A DNA stretch of 32,278 bases from Phytomonas francai (Eukaryota > Euglenozoa > Kinetoplastea > Trypanosomatida > Trypanosomatidae): NCBI GenBank assembly GCA_001766655.1, contig MJCC01000004.1, positions 1,138,490-1,170,767 on the forward strand. The letters are read 5' to 3'. The first letter of the stretch is position 1. Every line of letters begins with the position of its first letter. The translations under genes and the position numbers were made by a program. This document shows, one piece after another, positions 26,458-32,278 of this stretch. Under the pieces are notes generated by a model, which worked only from the letters and a program-made list of their open reading frames with translations, had not been told where the DNA came from and searched no databases.

Positions 26458-26541
26458 CTTTTTAGAACAGTTAGCTTGAAAAGAATAACTAAAAAGAGAT
26501 CTGTGAGCTTACGCGAGCTGGTTGTTGTTTTTTTGAAGCCC

Positions 26542-27192
26542 ATGAATGAATTCAGGCAAATTCAGTCCATGATCGAATTTATCGATCGTGAGGCACAAGA
26601 AAAAGTTGATGAATTGGAATGTGCTGCGCAAGAAGAATATGATATCGAAAAAATGCGGTTGGTCGAGGAAGAAAAATTGAAAATACGCCAAAACCTTGAA
26701 AAGAGGAAAAAGCAAGTCGATGTGGATCGCCGGGTGGCTCGTGCAAACTACACAAAAATGCAGCGTATGCGGGTAATGGAAGAACGAGCTAAAATTATGG
26801 AAATTCTTTACGATAAAACACGTAAGAAGATCGAATCAATTGTAGCCAACGCTAGCACCTATAGACCCCTACTTGTTAATCTTGTTCGCCAGTCAATACT
26901 TGCCATTCAAGCAGACGCCGTTATTCAGTGTCGTAAGGAAGATGAGGCAGAAATCCGTCAAATGTTGAGTGATTTTGTGAATTGGTATCGAATTAAGACC
27001 GGGGCTTCTATTTCTATTCAAATCAGCGAAGAACATCTCAGCACCGAAGATGCATGGGGGGGTGTTGCGGTCAGCTCGGTTGACGGCCGCATTATATGCA
27101 ACAATACACTATCATACCGCGCTACGACGTCTTTTGAAGAACAGCTTCCCACTATACGCTTTTACCTTTTCAACCCAGAGGCTACCATTTGA
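26542..27192 (+). CDS. V-type proton ATPase subunit E
   Basis: Subunit E is part of the peripheral stalk that holds the V1 head of the proton pump against the membrane sector, here acidifying endosomes, lysosome and acidocalcisomes. From ATG 26542 the product has 216 residues, close to the family length. It shows the N-terminal helix with FIDREAQEKVDELECAAQEE and EEEKLKIRQN, a long charged coiled helix, and the globular end (WGGVAVSSVDGRIICNN TL, then a final FEEQLPTIR). The open frame continues upstream to an ATG at 26386, adding 52 basic residues that no V-ATPase E has; a splice signal lies inside that stretch, so the extension is judged to be spacer. The next gene upstream encodes the small membrane protein, with no evident link. 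Confidence 0.93.
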   Translation: MNEFRQIQSMIEFIDREAQEKVDELECAAQEEYDIEKMRLVEEEKLKIRQNLEKRKKQVDVDRRVARANYTKMQRMRVMEERAKIMEILYDKTRKKIESIVANASTYRPLLVNLVRQSILAIQADAVIQCRKEDEAEIRQMLSDFVNWYRIKTGASISIQISEEHLSTEDAWGGVAVSSVDGRIICNNTLSYRATTSFEEQLPTIRFYLFNPEATI

Positions 27193-27568
27193 TAATAAGA
27201 TAGTATCACATTTGTCCACAGATTTCTCCAATTGTGTTTTTCCCTTTATTTATTTTTCTTTCAGCAACTATATTAAACGCAACCAGTTTGGTAGTGACAC
27301 GCAACGATCTTAGGCTGACCCCAATTGGTTGCTGTAAGGTCCTTCCCATTGGAACAATGTGTATCTGGTTGGATATTTATGTATGCTTCAGATTTCCGTG
27401 GATTACTTTTTCTCCCCATCTATGCACACAAGTCTACTTGGGGTTCCCCTTGTTCACTACTTTGGTAAATCGTTTGGTACACATACAATAATAGTTAAAC
27501 TTCTGTTTTATTACTATCGAAAATCAACCGAGTGCTGAATACATTCCTTCTCAAAGAATCGAAGTGTG
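27193..27568. other. Spacer after V-ATPase E
   Basis: A frame of about 85 codons at 27234-27491 lacks an early ATG and is rich in Phe, Leu and Cys, as spacer pyrimidine tracts give; it is not credible. Pyrimidine-rich stretches lie at 27228-27262 and 27408-27421. No other feature was found. Confidence 0.45.
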
Positions 27569-29464
27569 ATGCAGCTTGGTCATCTCAAAGAAGTGGTACA
27601 AAACATCTCCGACGGCACTCAGTTAGAGTTCCAGCTCCAGCGTTGTCAGGAAGAACAAGGCGTTGTCATCCTAGACATCTATAACACAGAGTGGGGTTCT
27701 TGCAAAGCTCTTGGTGAAACATTCAAACGGCTTTACACCGACTTTGGAAATGAAATTGACATTCGCTTTTTCTCTGTGGAGTGTGATACCATTATGAAAA
27801 AAATGGATCAGTCGTCGGTGGGGAAAAAAAAACATCCTCATAAAGCTATAGAATACTATGAGGATACTAAAAGTTCCTTTTGGGAGTCTATTCTTCAAAG
27901 TCGTTGTGGGCACTCCAAACCCTACTTCGTTCTCTATAAAGAAGGCAGAATGCGAAATCACATCGAAGGCGTGGACACCCCGAATATTTGTAAACTGATA
28001 AGTAGCCTCTGCGGACCAGACCCCATTATCCAGTGCCTCAAAAACCCCGATGGATTAAAATTCTGGAAAGAGCATTTCCCTGTCACGAAAAGTGAGATAC
28101 CTTTTACAAGTTTTATTGAAGCTGTAGAAAAGAATCTAGATTTGGCACTTACGCCGCAGAAAATCCTTCTTCTCAAAGATGCCATCGGAGCGGAAAATGG
28201 TATTTGTACCGCCATTGGATTACAACTCTGGATGAACGACATGACACTATCAGAGTGCATAGACAAAATCGTGAGCGCCCCTGATAATCCAACTTCTGAA
28301 AAGGGTGCAGATGTTAAGGACATCGATGATCCAAGGAATGAAAGTCCATCGGGTTTGTTGTCTCATCCAAGGACGATGGAAAAGAGACCCGACGAGGAAA
28401 CAGGTGAAATTAGAAGGACGGAATTATCACCTCAAGAGTCTCAAATGCGTTTACCGCCTGCCGTGGACGAAAATGAGCGCGAGCAGGAGTCACAAACAGT
28501 CGAAAAAGACTACTCGTCCAGGGACAATATCATTCTGGGGGCAGAATCACAAGCGGATCAAGAAGGCAGTGGTGCTGCTATGGCCATGGTCGACACGCCA
28601 CAAAATCCTGGCAATATGAACCAGATTTTCATAGATCGCTGGATCACTGTATCAGATGATGAGTTAATTGTTTGGAATAAGATCGCAGATTTGCCTCTGC
28701 ACTACCCACCCCTTAGCACGGCGCCACTAGATACCACATGCGAGGAAGCCGCGCAAAAGGCCTGGGATCATATTATAAACGCCAAGAATATTCCTACGCT
28801 TGCAGGGTATCTACAAGAGCGTGGACTGACTGATTTGCAGATCAATATGATGTGTCTGGCAGCGCACCATAAAGTCGGCTCCGAAATTCCATCTTACGGA
28901 AAGCTCGCACTAATTCTTATGACAAGTCATCGTGATGAACTTGTGGGTCTGTTGCCGGAGCCTACAGAACTGGTGTCAGAGCTCGCTAAGGGAGTGCTTC
29001 TGGACACAAATGGACCAGTAGGGTTCACTGTGCTTTGCCTGTGTGGTTCTGAAGCGTTTCCAGATGAAGCATTTTTTTATATTCCTCCACCCCCTCTAGG
29101 AGATCGACTAAATCAGCTGAATGTTCGCGATGAGTTGCCACTGCCAGCATTGACACCACTTCAAACAAACAACCCTCCGGAGGATTCTTTGTCCATGAAA
29201 ATTATAGGGCTCCCAAAGGTTATCGAACTTGCATCAACCGAAGAGGCTGAATGTATTGTCGTCCTCAGTCAGTGGTTTACAAAGCTTCGAATCGTAGATA
29301 AGACTGAAAATGTGGTTACAGCTGAATTTGTCGAACTCCTCTTCGAAAAAGAGTACATGAACTTTTTGAATACGTATGCCGAACGACTTGTTCAAGATGA
29401 AAATAGACTACAAAGGAATCTTGGCGACAAGAATTCTACTGATATGGAAAAAAACTCTAATTAA
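27569..29464 (+). CDS. Thioredoxin-fold protein with WGSC in place of CGPC
   Basis: The 631-residue product begins with a thioredoxin-like domain (about 1-150): VVILDIYNTEWGSCKAL, then FFSVECDTI, and SKPYFVLYKEGRMRNHIEGVD. It resembles the thioredoxin domains of axonemal proteins such as NME8/TXNDC3 and outer-arm dynein light chains. The active site CGPC reads W42-G-S-C45, so only the second Cys remains and normal dithiol chemistry is unlikely. A stretch of KHPHKAIEYYEDTKSSFWE forms an insertion before the second half of the fold. Residues about 155-240 are helical, 245-350 acidic and likely disordered, and 360-630 form a second, unrecognised region with a Pro-rich turn (YIPPPPLGDR). No NDP-kinase motif is seen. 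GTG 27566 directly precedes ATG 27569, which is used. A flagellar role is inference. Confidence 0.75.
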   Translation: MQLGHLKEVVQNISDGTQLEFQLQRCQEEQGVVILDIYNTEWGSCKALGETFKRLYTDFGNEIDIRFFSVECDTIMKKMDQSSVGKKKHPHKAIEYYEDTKSSFWESILQSRCGHSKPYFVLYKEGRMRNHIEGVDTPNICKLISSLCGPDPIIQCLKNPDGLKFWKEHFPVTKSEIPFTSFIEAVEKNLDLALTPQKILLLKDAIGAENGICTAIGLQLWMNDMTLSECIDKIVSAPDNPTSEKGADVKDIDDPRNESPSGLLSHPRTMEKRPDEETGEIRRTELSPQESQMRLPPAVDENEREQESQTVEKDYSSRDNIILGAESQADQEGSGAAMAMVDTPQNPGNMNQIFIDRWITVSDDELIVWNKIADLPLHYPPLSTAPLDTTCEEAAQKAWDHIINAKNIPTLAGYLQERGLTDLQINMMCLAAHHKVGSEIPSYGKLALILMTSHRDELVGLLPEPTELVSELAKGVLLDTNGPVGFTVLCLCGSEAFPDEAFFYIPPPPLGDRLNQLNVRDELPLPALTPLQTNNPPEDSLSMKIIGLPKVIELASTEEAECIVVLSQWFTKLRIVDKTENVVTAEFVELLFEKEYMNFLNTYAERLVQDENRLQRNLGDKNSTDMEKNSN

Positions 29465-29687
29465 AAATAGGTTTTGTTGAAGATTTTTCCTTTTTATGTA
29501 AAACAAAAACGTCTTTGAGACTATTAGCATGTAAGTGACCTGAGTGTTAAAAAGCGAGTAAAGTCTGGGTTGTGTGAATTTATGAAAAGATTTCATTGGT
29601 GGGAAAAATAGTTTTTTAATGGAATTTAGGTCCACATCTTTTTCCCTGTATATCCTTTCTTGAACTTGTGGCTTACTAAAAGAGATT

Positions 29688-30491
29688 ATGAAAACATTTT
29701 TTGTTGGAAAGCGTGACTACAAACAAACACTAGCCTTACAGGAAGTCATTTTTAACCAAAAAATCAAGCGTCAGATCTCCGTCCTACGTAATGAAGTATC
29801 ACTTCCTCTGCTTCCAGATGTAGCCATCATTGTAGAGCATGCCTGTCCTGTGTATACCATTGGGCGCCGCGATACAGGTAGCGGCCTTCCTGAACCATGC
29901 GACATTACCGTAGTGAAAACTCGAAGGGGGGGCGGTATCACATACCATGGGCCCGGGCAAGTGACCGTCTACCCTATTGCCAACATTCAGACTCTATGGA
30001 AGAATTGCACGACCGAGAAGGTTCGCTCGCCTATTGAGTGGTTTAGTCATGTTTTGGAATGTGCCATGATGGACACAGCGGCCCACTACGGCATTCCTAC
30101 CCATGCTTATAGGACAGGCATCTGGTCTGATACTTATCAAGAGCAACCCCATAAGAAACTGGGTTCGATTGGCCTGCAACTGGGAAGCTGGGTATCGATG
30201 CATGGTATTGGTTTTAATGTATTCCCTGATCTGAGTCACTTTGATCGCATCATTATGTGCGAAATGCCTGGAGAGAGGGCTACCTCTCTGGAAAAGGAAC
30301 TTAAAGTACGTGGACTTTCGGCTAGGACTCCGTCAATACATGAAATTGCTGTAATAATGCTAAAAAACATAGTGCGGCGATTAAGTCAACCAATAAGCTA
30401 CAACGTGGATTCATTGGTAGATCTATCAGAACAAAAACAATGGGAATCTACCTTGCTCTCCCTTTCCGGCTACTTTCCTGTGTCAAGCTAA
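29688..30491 (+). CDS. LIPB: Octanoyl-[acyl carrier protein]:protein octanoyltransferase LipB
   Basis: LipB moves octanoyl groups from acyl carrier protein to lipoyl domains, the first step of mitochondrial lipoate synthesis before LipA inserts sulfur. The 267-residue product carries the family signature R80-GGGITYHGPGQ at 80-91, an early VEHACPVYTIGRR segment, K157 in KKLGSIGLQLGSW matching the catalytic Lys, and C191 in IIMCEMPGERATSLEKE matching the acyl-accepting Cys. Around that Cys the usual P-C-G-I is M-C-E-M, a mild change. The leading MKTFFVGKRDYKQTL is the normal start of LipB, so a separate targeting peptide is short or absent. ATG 29688 is the first in frame. The gene lies 223 bases after the thioredoxin-fold gene, with no sign of functional linkage. 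Confidence 0.95.
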   Translation: MKTFFVGKRDYKQTLALQEVIFNQKIKRQISVLRNEVSLPLLPDVAIIVEHACPVYTIGRRDTGSGLPEPCDITVVKTRRGGGITYHGPGQVTVYPIANIQTLWKNCTTEKVRSPIEWFSHVLECAMMDTAAHYGIPTHAYRTGIWSDTYQEQPHKKLGSIGLQLGSWVSMHGIGFNVFPDLSHFDRIIMCEMPGERATSLEKELKVRGLSARTPSIHEIAVIMLKNIVRRLSQPISYNVDSLVDLSEQKQWESTLLSLSGYFPVSS

Positions 30492-30917
30492 TTAAATAGG
30501 CCACTTGAAGTGGAACATTGACGTAGGTGTGAATCCTCAAGAAAAAAAAGTTGAAAGTGGGTGTCTAGCCATTTCGCATTAATGCTTTTGTCAGCGTTTC
30601 TTTGCTTCTCTCCCTATCGTTTTCCCTTTGAAAGGCAGAAATATCAAGAGGATAGATTATGACAGCGAAATTAAGCAACCAATGCTTTCTATATTGTGTT
30701 ATCTTTTCAAATGGGAAGCAAATATCGACCTCCGCAGATAATTGCGTGCAATGAATATGTGTATTTCTCAACGATAAGCAGATAAACACAAATAAAGATT
30801 TGAGGATCATTTGAACGTGTGCAAATGCCTCATGAAGAATAAAGTAATTAATTCGCTTTGGCATCGCTATGACCAAGATCAGGAACACTTCTGTTTGCTC
30901 TTCGAAAATTCTGCACC
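30492..30917. other. Spacer after LipB
   Basis: No gene is supported on the + strand. A minus-strand frame of 177 codons at 30565-31098 has an ATG but no motif, is rich in Ile, Phe and Cys, and lies over the start of the relic described next. A TTTGCTTCTCTCCC tract at about 30601-30614 is a possible old splice signal. Confidence 0.4.
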
Positions 30918-31932
30918 ATGAAAGAGTTTCAGCGTTTGAACGCACTACCCTGCATCTCATTTGAATAAATTCCCCTGTTTGGGAAGAAAATATTCCAATG
31001 TTGCACTTTACAAGAAGCTGAAAAATATTCTTCACAATTACTGCGTTTAATTTACAGATGGCCCCAGAAGTGCCTGAAAGAGAGCTTTTGTTTCGCAATC
31101 ACAGCAGCTTGATGGATTTGATGATTTCTTGTGTTTTCCCACTTCCCAACGCTGCGCGTTGTATAACCACCCCTAGCGTATTCTGTGCAAATGGAAGCTT
31201 CTTGGTCGTGTATGCGAAGCCTTTGATGACACTCTCAATATCCAATATCGATCTGCAGCGGATCCATGGTGGCATTTGCCTTTGATAACGACACCAAGAA
31301 AAGTCTTTTGCACCCTATCGGGGTGGCAGCGGAATTCTTTTGTGAAACTCAAAGCAATCCGACATCAACAGAGCCCATCGTCACACTTTTTGCACTCTTT
31401 TTGATGCTCGATATTGTGTAGGAAAATTGCCGTCCGGGTGATCATTCAAAGGGCTGTGTTGCTGGCAGTACTACGATGGACCTAAAGAAGATTGCCTTTT
31501 TATGGGCTTGGTTAAAATATTGAGGCACATCCCAACCTCGACTTGATTATTGTTCACTATGTCTTGTTCAGATCTCATGCCTGGAGAGTTTATGTGCAAC
31601 GGTTTTCAACTGCGTGAACCTCACAGCTTCGAACCGATTCCACTGTGTACGCATCCGGCACAGCCTTATTCATTCCTGAGATATCCTGGGGAATATTGAG
31701 AAAGGGATCTGTAAAAGAAGGCGACGCATTTTCCCTGCAGTGGCTGCCTTTGACGTGAAGCATGAGTTTGATATGCCAGATAAATTTATCAAGAATGTAA
31801 ACACACATGATGGGAGATTGACACTCTAAGAGCCCAGTTGCAGATGATCCGGAAACAAATAACAAAGACCTGGATTCCCATTCAAACCCCACAGTGGCTC
31901 TGCGCATCGCTGCAGTTCGTAGAAGACGATAA
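30918..31932 (+). pseudogene. Broken phytochelatin synthase-like gene
   Basis: Phytochelatin synthase makes glutathione-derived metal-binding peptides. Here + strand fragments follow that family in order across several frames. From ATG 30918: ALPCISFE, an in-frame TAA at 30966, then GKKIFQCC and ESFCFAITAA to 31109, matching the start and the catalytic-Cys block (EPAYCGLAS). In 31266-31418, VAFAFDNDTKKSLLHPIGVAAE matches the VEAFRT...V.K stretch in spacing. From 31442, YYDGPKEDCLFMGLVK matches the GGY...LILDVAR block, with the catalytic Asp aligned to Gly. After TGA 31544 the same frame gives LLFTMSCSDLMPG and NGFQLREPH, matching LLWEAMDSID..TG..RGFML. Shifted frames then continue to 31932 (DILGNIEKG, later LRIAAVRRRR). 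At least three stops and several frameshifts show loss of function. Confidence 0.6.
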
Positions 31933-31982
31933 GCTTGGTCATTCATGGGATTATCGTGTAACCAACCCGTTTTGATAAAAAA

Positions 31983-32278
31983 TATTTGTTGCAAAAAAAC
32001 ACATGTTTGGAGGGCCCACATGGTTGTATGGAGCCGTACGGCCATTACCTTGTAACAAGCAACGTTCTTGTGTCACAAGGTGCAAAATTTGGTGAAAATC
32101 GACCAAGTGGTACCGACGCTTATTTGTTACAAAAACAACATGCGTGGTGCGCCCACATGGTTATATGGAGCCGTACGGCCATTACCTTGTAACAAGCAAC
32201 GTTCTTGTGTCACAAGATGCAAAATTTGGTGAAAATCGACCAAGTGGTACCGACGCTTATTTGTTACAAAAACAACAT
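31983..32278. repeat. Tandem satellite, about 137-bp period, with nested palindromes
   Basis: Unit 1 spans 31983-32120 (138 bases), unit 2 32121-32257 (137 bases), and a third begins at 32258 and leaves the window. The last roughly 104 bases of units 1 and 2 differ at only two positions (GTATGG/ATATGG and AAGGTG/AAGATG); the first 35 bases are more diverged. Each unit carries palindromes: GCCGTACGGC (32033-32042), CTTGTAACAAG (32049-32059), AACGTT (32061-32066), CTTGTGTCACAAG (32067-32079) and GGTACC (32109-32114). No frame or promoter was recognised. It may be the edge of a larger satellite block. Confidence 0.95.

Noticed and set aside
26386..26541. 52-residue N-terminal extension on V-ATPase E
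   Set aside because: No family member has it, and a likely splice acceptor lies inside it at 26456-26457.
27234..27491. 85-codon hydrophobic frame after V-ATPase E
   Set aside because: It starts with GTG, is made from pyrimidine-rich spacer, and has no conserved feature.
30565..31098. 177-codon minus-strand frame
   Set aside because: It overlaps the phytochelatin synthase relic, whose + strand pieces match a family; the minus-strand product matches nothing.
31058..31285. 75-codon + strand frame with NHSSLMD, resembling an acyltransferase HX4D motif
   Set aside because: No further acyltransferase motifs follow, and the surrounding frames fit phytochelatin synthase better; treated as part of the relic.
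31590..32045. 151-codon minus-strand frame reaching into the satellite
   Set aside because: Its start lies in tandem repeat DNA and it is opposite coding-like + strand fragments of the relic.

Overview
The window looks like nuclear DNA of a kinetoplastid, most likely a trypanosomatid. Every convincing gene is on the + strand, intronless, and separated from the next by an AT-rich spacer of about 0.2-1.9 kb carrying pyrimidine tracts followed by AG, as expected for one polycistronic unit processed by trans-splicing and polyadenylation. The genes are eukaryotic housekeeping and flagellar families (14-3-3, TFIIH p62, V-ATPase E, tubulin cofactor C, CFAP161). TAA and TGA act as normal stops. The species cannot be told from this sequence. 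No tRNA, rRNA, spliced-leader RNA or CRISPR array was recognised.

Layout. 0.4-2.0 kb: a CCZ1-like longin protein (Rab7 exchange factor subunit) with a very GC-rich centre. 2.6-4.3 kb: a GMC-fold flavoprotein without the usual catalytic His/Asn. 4.6-6.3 kb: a long coiled-coil protein. 6.8-7.6 kb: remains of a decayed gene. 8.2-8.9 kb: 14-3-3. 10.0-12.8 kb: DNA topoisomerase III. 13.3-14.9 kb: an eight-knuckle CCHC protein with a C-terminal NYN/PIN-like domain. 15.4-15.8 kb: a small unknown protein. 16.2-17.3 kb: ZNG1-type zinc GTPase. 17.6-18.6 kb: tubulin cofactor C. 18.9-20.1 kb: AGFG-like ArfGAP. 20.3-21.0 kb: an unknown protein. 21.4-22.0 kb: probably mitochondrial cyclophilin. 22.3-23.9 kb: CFAP161/calcyphosine-like flagellar protein. 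24.3-25.5 kb: TFIIH p62/Tfb1-like. 25.9-26.3 kb: a small membrane protein. 26.5-27.2 kb: V-ATPase E. 27.6-29.5 kb: a thioredoxin-fold protein with altered active site. 29.7-30.5 kb: octanoyltransferase LipB. 30.9-31.9 kb: a broken gene whose fragments follow phytochelatin synthase in order. 32.0 kb to the end: a tandem array with a period of about 137 bp and several short palindromes, running off the window.

The genes are not an operon in the bacterial sense; in this group neighbours share transcription but not necessarily function. Loose themes are membrane traffic (CCZ1, AGFG, V-ATPase), flagellum and microtubules (CFAP161-like, tubulin cofactor C, possibly the thioredoxin-fold protein) and mitochondrion (LipB, cyclophilin). 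The most noteworthy items are the CCHC-NYN fusion, the phytochelatin synthase relic beside the palindromic satellite, the flavoprotein with a changed active site, and the decayed gene near 7 kb. Several starts were moved to the first credible ATG because the longer open frame began at GTG or TTG or lay upstream of the likely splice acceptor.
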